Positions 12,604 to 23,231 are shown, counted from the first letter of the stretch. The stretch: DNA of 64,000 nt from Piezodorus guildinii (GCA_023052935.1 CM041297.1:110475563-110539562), one strand, 5' to 3'. The notes: a model not told the origin generated them from the sequence alone. A program made the numbers and translations.

Positions 12604-12900
12604 TGGGGATTACCTGTAGCAGGGTGGCTAGCATAACAGCCTCCCGTGCCAAAGGTTCCGGGCTCAACCCCGCAAGTGGCCCTAGGATTTTTCAATGGGA
12701 GTAAAAAATCCTTAGTTATACCGTTAAAAGGTTTTGAGGGGACGTTAAAAGGTGGTCCCGAGCCTGTGCGATGTCAGGTACTCGTTAAAGATCCCTATCC
12801 TAATTAAACCTGGGTAGGCTAAATTTAGGTCTCCCACTGTAGCATCGTCCGATTAGCCTCAGTAGCATGAAGTGAAGTTAAATAAAAAAACAAAGAAAAT
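12604..12900 (+). repeat. tRNA-derived SINE S1, near full length
   Basis: The head GATTACCTGTAGCAGGGTGG plus GCTAGCATAACAGCCTCCCG, then B-box region GGGCTCAACCCCGC, the conserved S1 body and the tail AGTGAAGTTAAATAAAAA. It is followed ten bases later by the poly(T) end of an oppositely oriented LINE. Confidence 0.85.
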
Positions 12901-12910
12901 TTGTATTTAC

Positions 12911-13690
12911 ATAATTTTTTTTTTTTTTTTTCTAAGCCCTATGGGAGTTGAGGGTTGAAAATCGGAAATAGAGGAAGGAATATGGGATCTCTTTTTCTGC
13001 ATTACATGCATTATAAGAGGGGAGAGAAGATACAAAATTTTTCGGTATATGGGAGCGAACGGGAGTCATGTCCGGTGATGGGGCTCACTAGTCTTTCTGA
13101 GTCAGTTAGTCAAGTTATGGTTTCTCAGTCTAGTCTGAAGGTCCGTACATAGTCTTGCCAGCGCTGTGGCCGTCCTGTCGGAGTCAGTGTGTTAAACAGT
13201 GGGTTCGTGCAGTACCGGAGACTATCAAAGAATTTGATATGTCTCCGGGAGATGAACTCTGTCACGGTCGGAAGTTCGAAGGTGTCGTGTATTTGGTCTG
13301 TCTTCGTCCTCTGTAGACAAGTATGCCTCACTATTCGTCTCAGTACTCCATTTTGAAACTGCTGGAGCTTTTTTGCTATGGTTGGTGATATATTAGTTAG
13401 CATCGGTGCTCCGTATAGGAGGGCCGGTCTAATTAATGATTTATATATTAATATTTTCAGGCGGAGTGATAGATTCGGTGACGTTAGTAAGTGATTTATC
13501 TTTTTGAGGCAGTGATTAGATAATTTGAGGTGCCTGTCAAGGGTGATGCCCAGGTAAACGATCCTATTGGCCGACTTGTTTTTGATTCCCGCTACCTCGT
13601 AGGTCTTCGGTAGACGGCGCTTATTCAAATTCAAAATATTCAATAACTTGTCAATTATATTTTTAACAATTTCATTAGACAATCAAGCTT
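12911..13690 (-). mobile_element. 5'-truncated Jockey-like LINE (family B)
   Basis: On the minus strand the copy runs from about 13690 to a poly(A) tail, seen as the T run near 12911-12930. It belongs to the same family as the long element at 55947-59548 by protein similarity (VYLGITLDRHLKLS and ISRRHIKFFDSLR against VALDRHLTLS and ISRRHIKFFDGLK). Only the thumb/C-terminal coding part and the 3' UTR remain. A TSD was not resolved. Confidence 0.8.
13125..13640 (-). pseudogene. reverse transcriptase C-terminal fragment (family B)
   Basis: An open minus-strand frame carries the region after the RT palm: YLGITLDRH, a NHLLTSPNLSLRLKILIYKSL block, RPALLYGAPM, GVLRRIVRHTCLQR and ISRRHIKFFDSL, ending QRWQDYVRTFRLD. 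Each block has a counterpart in the long family B element. The catalytic palm is absent. The open frame extends to 13682, but its first 15 or so codons have no family match. Confidence 0.8.
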
Positions 13691-13705
13691 GCGAGAATCA
13701 ACTAA

Positions 13706-13721
<16 letters not shown>

Positions 13722-13736
<15 letters not shown>

Positions 13737-13845
13737 CCAACAAAAAAAATTTGTTCTTAATATGTGTCTATTAAGGTCTAGTCTTATTGTGGGAGCTGAT
13801 ACTAGACCTCAAGAGGAATGTGAAATTAAGTCGGATTGTCAACGG
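13722..13845 (+). repeat. repeat Z, plus copy
   Basis: It matches, in inverted orientation, 15372-15512. Shared blocks include GTCTTATTGTGGGAGC and GATTGTCAACGG/GATTGCAAACGG. Nature unknown. The two copies lie about 1.5 kb apart and flank X copy 2. Confidence 0.6.
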
Positions 13846-14245
13846 TTAGGCAGAAAAATAAAGTTTAGGGATTTTTGTTTTTAACCACGGTGTTCGTAGA
13901 ACAGCTAACATCTCAAAATTTGAAGTTGTAGGCTGATATTTAACTTAACCACTATTTTATTTAGTTATGGTGCACAAAGTTTCGGCTATAATGCCATATT
14001 ATGGTGCAAAGGACAATTTTAATCTGCAAGTACAAATATAGTTTCTTTAAAAATAACAAATCTCATAATTATAAAAACAAAATTACATATCAATATAAAA
14101 TGTTTAATTTAAATAGATAAAATTTATGGGTGGATACTTATACCCAGAAGCCTCATGTATGAAATGGATGTCATAAAAGGGGGAGCGGAGGGTGATAAAA
14201 TTAATATGGCGAATCATATACTGAAATATAAAGGTTATCCCTTTT

Positions 14246-15134
14246 TACTTTACTTTTACTTACCTATATATGAAATATATAGTAAGGTAAAGTATTGCGA
14301 TCGTGAAAATTTGACAATTCCAGTTTTCGGAAATACACGTTTTAGGGTCTCCTGAGTCCAAATGACCAAGTCCCGAAAAATGGTGTATGGTAAGTCTAGC
14401 GTAAAAACGATGTCGTACGAAACTGAAACTTCATATTTAAGAGAACTATACACCCGAGATGTTACAGCTACTTTTTATAATAATCGGCTAACCAGAAGAG
14501 CCACTTTATACCATGTATTTTTCACGATTTTCTCAAAAACAGCTCTAACGATTTTGATTAAACTCGCTATATTGATGTAAAATTTAATGAGCTTAAATGC
14601 GATGTAAGTGTCATTCTGATTGAAATAGTCTGACAGGGCGTAAATGCCGATATTTAAAATTTTCTTCCTCTAAAGTACCTTTCATTTTGTAGTTTTTATG
14701 AAATTAGCCATATCAACTTTATAGAATTGCTAAAAAAAAAAACACAGGTAAATATATAAAATAAACGAATTCCATATCCAGCTAAAGGATAAAATAGCAA
14801 AAATAATTTTTTATGCAATTTTTGTGCTTTTTAATTTAAAAACAGTAATATAGATGTATAATATACCGTTAGAAAGCTAAAGATTTTAGTAAAAATATTA
14901 TCGTATACATAATATTGCGAGAGTTAAGGGAGAATGATGAAAAGCCGATAAAACAAACTGATTGTCGTAGATAATAATATAAAATATTATTTAATAAAAC
15001 ACATGTTCTATTAAAATCCAATGTAAATGATTTTTTATAAATTTATTTTCGTTTCTAAATTTGTTTAAAAATGCTTAAATTGATATAAATAACGGAGGTA
15101 AGTGAAAGACGTGTGTTGCGCGCACTAGATTTTT
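14246..15134 (+). repeat. repeat X copy 2, full length (~890 bp)
   Basis: It begins with ACTTTACTTTTACTTACC and ends with GGAGGTAAGTGAAAGACG then GTGTTGCGCGCAC. The terminal ACTTACC and GGTAAGT are inverted copies of each other. No copy has a shared open frame, so the family appears non-coding. Landmarks: GTATTGCGATCGTGAAAAT, AGTCTGACAGGGCGTAAATG, ATATACCGTTAGAAAGCTAA, GAGAATGATGAAAAGCCG. At least ten further copies or fragments occur in the window. Confidence 0.9.
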
Positions 15135-15180
15135 AGACTTAAATTTGATTTTCTTCCCTAAACAAATAAATAAATCATTT

Positions 15181-15260
15181 ATTATCCTGGGACATGTCCC
15201 TTTAGAATAAAAAATACAGAATGTACAAATTGTGCTTAGAGTAAGTTATATACATGTTAA
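15181..15260 (-). repeat. LINE family C, 3'-end fragment
   Basis: On the minus strand it reads as the end of the UTR with the hairpin GGGACATGTCCC (15189-15200) followed by its tail. The same hairpin ends four other copies in this window (17761, 24378, 30936, 41125). Confidence 0.6.
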
Positions 15261-15371
15261 CAATTTTGTTTTTATTTATTTGTCTTTAGGGCAATCCTCA
15301 TACAAATACATGTTAACAAGTAAATAATTACTTATATAAAATTAGATTTATATACTTTTATCTACTTATAC

Positions 15372-15512
15372 TTCTAACCGTTTGCAATCACACTGTGCAT
15401 TATGTCAACTTTTTTGTTGCTCTGGTATCGGCTCCCACAATAAGACTTGACATTTATTTGATGCATATTAAGCAAACATTTTCTTTTTCGTCCTTTTTTT
15501 TGTAAATAAATC
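15372..15512 (-). repeat. repeat Z, inverted copy
   Basis: Inverted counterpart of 13722-13845 (GCTCCCACAATAAGAC at about 15431-15446). Function unknown. Confidence 0.6.
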
Positions 15513-16351
15513 ATGTAAACTGCACCGCACCTCTTAATTATATTATTTAATGTTTTTATACCGCGCCATATACGCAGCTAATATTCATTATGAGTTCTAA
15601 ATTCTTCTAAAAAATAATAATAAATCTATAAATAATTTGTTTACATTTCATAAAAAGTGAGACCCAGAGGATTTGCCCCACCCCCTTTTCTTTTCGCCGC
15701 TCCTTGGAATCGCTATTGCCAAGCAAAAAATTCATGCTTTCTAGGATGTATATATTTTTTTGTTACGTGCTTGAATATTATAGCCTTGGGGTTTCTTTTA
15801 TCATTTTACTAGGCGGTTTTGGGTTTCTCGCACGATATGGCAAAATATTGGTATTCACAGCTATTTATTAGTGCCTTGTTTGACAGCTTGTAATATATAC
15901 GTGTATACTCTAAATGTTGTATCCATATCGATTGAAAATGATAATATGCTTCTTTGCTATACGCATGCTGGTTTGGGACTGCCATACTGTGGTAATGATA
16001 ATAAATAATTAAAAAGTTTCTAATGTAATTATTATAAATAAATTGAGTTTTAGCTCAGTTTTCGTAGTAGTATCTCAACATTCCATTATTGTAACATTGA
16101 AAATAAAAAAGTTCTTAATTAGTGCTAGGTCTTGATTTTATACTGTAAAATTTACGTTAGAAGTAGACCACTAGAACAAGTATGTATACACATATTATAT
16201 AAATATATTTGTTATCAATTTAGTGTATTTTCATTTTAGCTTAAGACGATTTTGTTTTCATATGGTTAGAAATTTGATTATGTCTTAAATGAATATTTAT
16301 AATATTTCGGGAAATGTATAGTTTTTGAGTTATTCCAAAACCAATTTCCTA
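15513..16351. other. no gene recognised
   Basis: AT-rich, with a short C-rich patch near 15670-15710. No open frame or shared repeat. Confidence 0.45.
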
Positions 16352-16518
16352 AATAATAATAATAATAGGCTTACCGAACCCGAAGGTTCGATGCCAATAC
16401 CAACAAACTTCGAACCTTAAGCCCTTGTTCATCCTTCAAAGTAAGCGGCCACGTTTCGCATCCATAAAGAACCGTCGGAAGAATAATAGTTTTATAAATT
16501 CTGACCTTTAAGTTTTTA
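16352..16518 (-). mobile_element. RTE-like LINE, internally deleted 3' copy
   Basis: On the minus strand it carries coding sequence matching the element at 53893-54985 (LSKNLKV..YKTIILP..LYGCETW.LTLKDEQ). It then jumps directly to that element's extreme 3' end (GGTATTGGCATCGAACCTTC, GGGTTCGGTAAGCCTA) and a TTATTATTATTATT tail. About 280 bases present in the other copy are missing. Confidence 0.85.
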
Positions 16519-16529
16519 GACAGATTAAA

Positions 16530-17125
16530 AATTTATGTAAGATTTAATCGAAACGATTTTGACTGAACTCCCTAAATCGATGAAAAATTTAATGGACTTT
16601 AATATCATATAGGTTTCATTCTGATTGTAATAGTCTTACAGAGCTTACCATAAATGCCGATATTTTAATATGTTTTTCCTCTAAAGTATCTTTAATTTTA
16701 TAGATTCAGAAGAATTACCCATATCATCTTGTTATTGATAAAAAGCGGTTAGATATAAAAGTTAAACGAATGTGATCTCCAACTATTTATTCATGTATTT
16801 TTTTTTGTTAACATAGGGACAATAACATAGTACCGTTGGAAAGCTAAAAATGTTAGAAAAATATTATATAACATACAAAGTTGTAAAAATTAATGTAAAG
16901 AGGCGAAAAGGGTATATACTTATTACTGATAATCATGCATACAAATTTAATATAGTTATTTTATTTGATCTAAATCATATGTTTCCAACGAAACTGAATA
17001 AACTTTTTATTTAAACTAATTTCAAACTTTTTCAACTTCATTTTTATTTAATAGTTCTTGAATTGATTTTAATAGTTGAGGTAAATGAAAGTATTTTATT
17101 GACCGCACCAGATTATTTTTCTGGG
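16530..17125 (+). repeat. repeat X copy 3, 5'-truncated
   Basis: It shares the middle and 3' half of X (GGTTTCATTCTGATTG, ACCGTTGGAAAGCTAAAAAT, GAGGTAAATGAAAGT, GACCGCACCAGATTATTTTT). The 5' third is missing beside the RTE fragment. Confidence 0.8.
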
Positions 17126-17224
17126 TTTTTATTAAAAGTAGTTTAAAAAATTCATATCTAGCTGTCCCCTCAAAAACACTTAACAAACTACATCCATATG
17201 ATAAACGTCCATAACAGACAAACG

Positions 17225-17793
17225 TCTTATGAATTGTTTATGATATATTTTTGGAGCCCGTAGACGTGACCATATCTCCAGGTATTATACTGAGTTAAAG
17301 TGGCTTTATCCTTCTGTTCGACGGCAATATTTCCATGATTCTTACCTTTTCCAAACCTTAAACAATAGAACTGAACTCCTCACCCTCACCTCAGACATCC
17401 ATTCGTTAAACACCAGAACCCAATCAATCAATTTTTATACCCCATCACATAGAACTGCATCCTTTCACAAATCCTTTCTCTTTCACTCCTCATTATTTTG
17501 GAATTCCTTGCCTATATCTATCCGTAAAACCGTCTCTCCCTCTTCTTTCTAACATCAACTCTTCCATTACCTACTTGAATCTCAATCTTCCGTTCCATTG
17601 TAAACATAGGTATCTGTAGTATAAATATGTGTATTTATAAGTGCGTGCTTCAAGTGTATGTAAGTATGCAAAGATATGTAGATGTATTAAATTTGTCGTT
17701 GGTTTTATTTAAAGTAACTGGACAATAGGCAATTTTTTGTATTCATTGTTCATGTTCTAAGGGGACTTGGTCCCAGAATAAAGATTTTTTTTT
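17225..17793 (+). mobile_element. LINE family C, 3' part
   Basis: A broken coding end (ISRYYTELKWL, RRQYFHDSYLF, HSLNTRTQSINFYTPSHRT, then FWNSLPISIRKT) followed by a UTR. It terminates in the hairpin GGGGACTTGGTCCC (17761-17774), AGAATAAAG and a T-rich tail. It matches the copies at 29855-30968 and 41084-42175. It belongs to a Jockey/CR1-like group by its C-terminal blocks; the clade is uncertain. Confidence 0.75.
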
Positions 17794-18172
17794 TTCATTT
17801 CCATGTCATACTTAATGTTTACCATCTGGTAAACAAAGATCGCTTGATCTCTTCAAATATTGTATACTTTTGTTAACTAAGTTGGAGGTTACTTAATAAA
17901 AATTATCAAAAAACATTGGCTTACTTCTAAACGGACAGGCTTAAAACGTGAACCCCAGAGATAATAAGAAAAATATCTTATATTGAAATTTGTTGAATGA
18001 AGTACATTTTTTAAATTTTTCACACTAATAGTTGAAGGTTTTTTTTTTGTTTTGTTTTACGGGGTTTTCTCGGGTCAGGGAGTGAGAGGGTGAGTTGAAG
18101 TATTTCTATAACATTAGTCATGCTATGATCTGTAATACTATGGTATAATACTTCTGCAATACTATAGTCTAA
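17794..18172. other. no gene recognised
   Basis: AT-rich unique-looking sequence. Confidence 0.45.
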
Positions 18173-18296
18173 ATGGGGTCACTTGTAGTGTAGTGGCTAA
18201 CTCCCACACCCAAGGTCACGGATTCAAACCTGGCAGGTGACCCTAGAGTTTTTTTGTGAGAGTGAAAAATCCTTGGCTATGCCGTCCTTTAAAGTT
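18173..18296 (+). repeat. SINE S1, 3'-truncated head copy
   Basis: The head GGGGTCACTTGTAGTGTAGTGG, B box GGATTCAAACC and the first body blocks as far as the CCGTCCTT block (TATGCCGTCC). The remaining body is absent. Confidence 0.8.
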
Positions 18297-19338
18297 TTCC
18301 TACATTTATAAATTAGTTTTTCTCTTTAGTGTGACATTTTTAGTTGATGGTTGAACAACCTACGTTAGAGGAAAAGTGATCCGAAAATATCCGATATTGA
18401 CTCACTAAAAATGACACCATCCGTCAAGCCTGATTTTCCCCGAAAGAATAAATATCACTGCCTTTATAGACTGGAAGAGAATTGAGAAAACAAGTAATAA
18501 TTCCAATCGCTGGGAATTGATAATCAGGAGCCGTCGACAGAAGAAAAGTGAGTTGAATATTTCATAGCAGAAAAGAAATGACTATGGAGCCCGCTACTGA
18601 ATCAATATTCAACCTAATAAAATACTGATGAGTCTTTGATATAAAACCAGCCTGCCCGTAAAAGATTTTTGCATAAAAACCTCTTCAGAAAGTCATTAAG
18701 GAAGTAATGGAAATCGTCGGAGAAATTCCAGTATTATTCTCGGGAAAAAAGTCCGTATTGGACCGATTAAAATGTTTTTTAATAAGCTGCTAAAATTTTA
18801 TGCTGTCATAAAATGAAATTAATTGTTTTTCCGATTGGTACTTTTATGATGCTACCCCTCTGACCTGTAAAGATATTAATTTTTTTTATTTATTTCATAA
18901 TTCTAAATTAAATAGTTTTCTGTGCTGGTTCAACATTTGCATATTTTAATGCAGATATGTTATATAAAATTAATCTTTTTATAAAACCACGAGGGTCATA
19001 TTTATGCTTTTGAGGTAATAATTTTTAAATCCTTTTTTTACAGCATGTTAACTATAGCATTGATGTGATATTATTATTATTATATATTATATTATAGCTG
19101 ACTCGACAGACGGTATTCTATCCTAACTTTGGATATCACTGTCCGGCGTTGGTAATAAGGAACCTTTTAGATGATATGTTTGATAGTTCTACAATAATAA
19201 AGAATAGGTATAATATAGGATATTGTATAGCAATTTCATAAGAACGTTCTCCTGACAATAAGAAACTCAACAAAAAAAAAAATTAGCGGAATTGTTCCAG
19301 CCGTTCAAGCGTTTATAGGGAAACATATATATATAAAT
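18297..19338. other. unique-looking segment, partly GC-balanced
   Basis: 18340-18790 is less AT-rich than its surroundings, matches nothing else in the window and has no long open frame. The rest (18790-19338) is AT-rich with a TTATTA run near 19072. No gene supported. Confidence 0.4.
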
Positions 19339-19361
19339 AGAGAGAGAGAGAGAGAGAGAGA
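19339..19361. repeat. (AG)n microsatellite
   Basis: About eleven AG units. Confidence 0.95.
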
Positions 19362-19447
19362 TACAATTGGATTCATAAAGCTTATATAATTATGTCTAAC
19401 CTGTTAAATATACGGAATAACTTAGAAACAGTACAAATCTTTACTTT

Positions 19448-19640
19448 TGTTTGTTTTTTTTAAGGCACTTTATGCCACTATGGCTAATCGGACGATGCTA
19501 TTAGTGGGTCGCTTAAGCTCAGGACCACCTTTTTACGTCCCCTCCGAAGGACGGCATTATTTAGGATTTTTTTTCTCCCATTAAAAAATCCTAGGACCAA
19601 CGGTACGTTTGAACCCGCTACCTTCGGCATAGGTCACAAA
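19448..19640 (-). repeat. SINE S1 with internal deletion
   Basis: Minus-strand S1 copy. Body block CTATGGCTAATCGGACGATG is joined to GGACCACCTTTTTACGTCCC with the intervening ~70 bases lost. B-box complement TTTGAACCCGC near 19611. Confidence 0.8.
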
Positions 19641-19654
19641 TCAACTCCTCCATA

Positions 19655-19945
19655 CCATAATGACCTTAACATCCCATTTGTTGCAGACATAGCCCATGAT
19701 AGATACACCTCTTTTTATTGAAAACTATCTGCCCACACAAACCCACTTGTCCGTAATTTATCTTCCTTATATATTCCTGATAACCCTCCGAGGCTATTGA
19801 AATGAAGGTGGCCTTGGGACCTACTGCCTTAAAATAGTTAGTGAAGTGCTACCTCTGGGTAGTTCTTTCTCAAGACATTTTCATGACTTTTCTTCATTCT
19901 GCATATTTACTCATTGTAAAATAAATAAATTAAATGAAAAAAATT
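19655..19945 (+). mobile_element. Jockey-like LINE family A, short 3' fragment
   Basis: It encodes the family C-terminus with two stops (HNDLNIPFVADIAHDRYTSF, LSAHTNPLVRNLSS, IPDNPPRLLK) and carries the family 3' UTR (CTACCTCTGGGTAGTTCTTT) ending in AAATAAATTAAATGAAAAAA. 5'-truncated and inactive. Confidence 0.85.
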
Positions 19946-19949
19946 AATT

Positions 19950-20181
19950 TGTTTTGTTTCCATATTGTATTACTGTCGTCATATTATTGTACCCAACTTA
20001 TTATTTCTAATTGTATTGGTTGTTATCTTGTTTCTCTTAGCTCTGCTGATGGCCACAATGTAGGCCGAAACGTCAGTACACAATTATAATAACTGTTACA
20101 TATTAGTGAGTAATTTTTTTTATGACCACACCTATCATTTTCCTTATAAAACATTTTTAACGGTCAACTAAACTCCATCAT
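19950..20181 (+). repeat. Penelope-type terminal repeat, family A, truncated
   Basis: It matches, in plus orientation, the inner part and end of the element at 43741-44737 (TTGGTTGTTATCTTGTTTCT, AATGTAGGCCGAAACGTC, ACGGTCAACTAAACTCCATC). The hammerhead-like core is damaged: CTGATG is followed directly by GCC, so the conserved A after the G is lost. Confidence 0.65.
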
Positions 20182-20795
20182 TACGGTTGTTTTTTAAGTT
20201 TTTGAAAGGAAATTGCCACATATCTGAATTGTATCACCTGTTTCCGTAATATTTTTATGAACTTTTATAATTTTCTCTATCAGAAATATATTAATCATTA
20301 ATTTATATTATTTTTGTATTGATATTTTCTTTATCTAGTGACACTTTTCATTTAATTATTGCTTTATTATATTATTTATTATCAAAATATATATTCACTT
20401 ATCAATTAAAAAAAAAATTAAATATCAGCCAAACCTATATAAGTTGACTTTTTATTTTTTTTTATTCGTCAGGAATTTCTTCAATATGAAGGTTTCCCCA
20501 AACAAACTCCTGCCCCAGTTGGTCTTTCCATATCTGTCGGTCAATATTTTTTTATTTTTTTTTTATTTATTTATTTTTTTTTTTTTTACAATTTATATTC
20601 AGATATATTACAATTTGTTTCAAATGGACAATAATAATAATGCTCTAAGATGACATTCATACAATATTTACAGAAGAAACAATGGTAAAGTCAAGTTGTA
20701 TAAAATACTATGAAATAAATAAATTTATATGATTATATATAATAAATGCAAGGTTCATAAATATATTAATACCATAAATTAATTTCATAACCAAA
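20182..20795. other. AT-rich DNA with long T tracts
   Basis: It contains T-rich low-complexity sequence at 20547-20590 and no supported gene. Confidence 0.5.
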
Positions 20796-20850
20796 ATCAG
20801 TTTATAGGCGTTGATGACCTATGGTCTTTACGCCTTAATACACAAACAAA
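20796..20850 (+). repeat. LINE 3' terminus (family D)
   Basis: Hairpin stem GGCG (20807-20810) and CGCC (20831-20834) encloses TTGATGACCTATGGTCTTTA, then an A-rich ACACAAACAAAAA tail. The same architecture, with different stem bases, occurs on the minus strand at 24640-24706. It resembles the 3' ends of I-like LINEs; no coding part is attached. Confidence 0.5.
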
Positions 20851-21275
20851 AACTGTCTACTCAGAAAAATATTTTGGTTGTTGTGACTGTAACTAGAGTT
20901 TTCGGAAGTGAGTTGTGTGGCTTTTTACTAACGATTATATCCATGGTATTCAAAATTTATTATGGAAATTATGAAAAGTTTATTTACAAAATGAATAAAA
21001 AAAGTAAAGAGTTCGTAGATTTATAATATAAAAAAATATATACATATATACTCCTAATGAAAAAAAAAGTTTCTTAATAAAATAATTTTATTAATTAATT
21101 TAAACTGAAAAATATAAAATTTATTAATTAACTTATCAGTGTATTAAATATACATATAAAAGAGAGAATAATAATTTAAATGAATAAATGCTTTTATAAT
21201 TTGTCATAAATTATTCAAATATTTAAATTAAATTATTACTATTTTTATTCTTATTGTTAAAAATAAAAAGGACCA

Positions 21276-23231
21276 TCACTTTTGCCTTCTCTGCCTCTGA
21301 TTCGTTCTTGAATTAGACTCCTCGTCTATGGTAATGTTATGATCAGATGCTGAACTGTTCTCCTGATCTTCCCTAATTCTCACCTGCGGATAGTAAAAAT
21401 AGAAATAGAAAACTTATTTTATTCTAGGACTTAGTATCTTAAGAATAACATGTTTTTTGTGGGGGGTTTTCGGTGGCGCGACAGGCCATGTAGGTCCTTG
21501 GTCGCGCGGTGTCATCTGGAAGAATTCGCCTTTGTTTGGAATTTTATAGGATAGGGTAATCACTCCCTACGCCTATTTTTGTGATTGACACCAGTAGGCT
21601 GACGGGTCTCTCATACCCGGAGGAGAGTCTGTGAGCGAATCCCCATTAATTAAGTGCTTGATAAAGTCTGTCCGAAACTGGGATTCGAACTCACAACCTT
21701 TAGCTTGAGAGACTAGCGCGCTAGTCACTCAGCCACGGGCTCCCCTAAGATTTATGTTATATAAAAAACAGCATGTCTGACCAAAATACATAAATATACG
21801 TAATTATTCACCAGCTTAATTATTTACAAAAATAAAGGAGGGAGAGAAAAAATCGCATAAAACAAATAGAATGAGAAGTTATGAACTACTAATTTTTAAT
21901 AAAAAAAGGAAGGTACAGTTATTCTGATTGACTACTTTTAATCAACAAACGTCTGTTTAGGATAAGATGTGTCATAAAACTAGGGATTTGAATGTGGATA
22001 AGGAAGAAAACATGACGTATATTGTAAATTGTTACAATAATTCGAAAAATTGTAATAGTAATTTTTATATACCTTCAAATATATCTCAAAACGAAATCAA
22101 ATCAAAATCAGTGGTTCTTAATGGAAAAGTGTTAGTAAAAATAAAAACATTATAAATACTTTATATACTCTATACTACCAGTTTTTCAAAATTAAAAACC
22201 CTCCAATGGGTGAAAAATATATTGAAACAAAAAAAAAATGACTAATTGACCTACGAATTCAGAAGATAAGAGCTGAATAAGAATGGTGGACTTCGTTACT
22301 CTATCGCCCACCATTTAGACTTATAACCCGAATAGCGAATAAAAAAAATATGAAGTCTGTCTACCAGCCGCGGTTCTTCTCTGAAACTACTGTAAATCTT
22401 AAATTGACGTTGTGTATATTATATACATCTAGACGGCGATTAATATTAATTAATGATTATATTTCATATTTATAAAGTAATTATTATTTTCTTATTAGTT
22501 GAATCAATCTTTTATAGCAGTATATAATACTTAAACTTAGTTGCAGTATTTTTTTTGGTATCATTATTAATTGGTATAAAATTCTATTTTTCATGCTGAG
22601 GAATTCCAATGAGGTTAGTCATACATATGTTAAGAAGCGTACATATGGAAAGCACTGCATCATTTTTCTGTCATTATTTATCGGTATAGCGTTTCTATGA
22701 ATTTGTTCGCATGAATGTTTGTTGAGTTACATATTATCTTAAAATGCTATTAGTATTAAGAAAGGGAGTAGAGATCGCAAATAAAATATCGAAGTGGAGA
22801 ATTCATCCAATATCCCTTTTTACAAAATATGCTAACACTCCAGAAATGCATAGAGGTAGGTCCATTTCGGTTTTTGTTTGCGGTTACTAATCTTAAAATT
22901 CGTAACATATGAGTTATATGCTCTCACACAAGCGTATATTTCCACCGCTGAGTTCCTTCTTATAATTAAAAATAAATTTATAAAAACACCAAGTTAGTAT
23001 AGCACTAGATAAAGATGTGTTCAGACTCACCCGACGCCTACAGGAACTTATGTAGAGGGCGCTGTGCCTGGGACATAAAATGGGTTCACGAGAAACACTG
23101 TTGTTGCTCTTCCATTCAACCAAAAATACCAATGTCAAGAATACAGCCGAAGGTAGCAGGTACCAATTTATGAAGTGCCAAACCTTATCCATCATGTCAA
23201 ATTCGAATACCATACTGTCAGTGTAGTTCAT
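21276..23231 (-). CDS. putative two-exon gene for a 102-residue single-pass membrane protein
   Basis: Exon 1 runs 23231-23031 (67 codons, ATG in a good AAA-ATG-A context). It ends exactly at a donor CGG|GTGAGT (23030-23025). A second exon runs 21383-21276 after an acceptor ACTATCCGCAG with a TACTAA branch-like motif 48 bases upstream. It is open for 35 codons to TGA, and an AATAAA lies about 28 bases past the stop (21243-21248). Both joints are phase 0, so the frames join without adjustment. Residues about 20-40 form one hydrophobic segment (INWYLLPSAVFLTLVFLVEW). The end of exon 1 is Cys/Arg-rich (CPRHSALYISSCRRR). The second exon is acidic then basic (ITIDEESNSRTNQRQRRQK). I recognise no family. 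The 1647-bp intron holds a SINE. More exons on either side, or a non-functional relic, remain possible. CAG|GTGAGA at the acceptor also resembles a donor. Confidence 0.42.
21452..21748 (-). repeat. tRNA-derived SINE, second family (S2)
   Basis: On the minus strand it starts GGGGAGCCCGTGGCTGAGTG, an A box, followed by GACTAGCGCGCTAGTCTC and a B box GAGTTCGAATCCCA. The body ends in a GTGGCGCGACAGGCC-like block near 21475 (plus-strand wording). The head resembles a Ser/Leu-type tRNA. It lies in the intron of the putative gene, on the same strand. Single copy in this window. Confidence 0.7.
21749..23030. other. remainder of the putative intron
   Basis: AT-rich sequence. A short GC-balanced patch (22240-22440) matches nothing else here. 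A 62-codon plus-strand frame at 21967-22155 has no domain and is not called. Confidence 0.4.
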
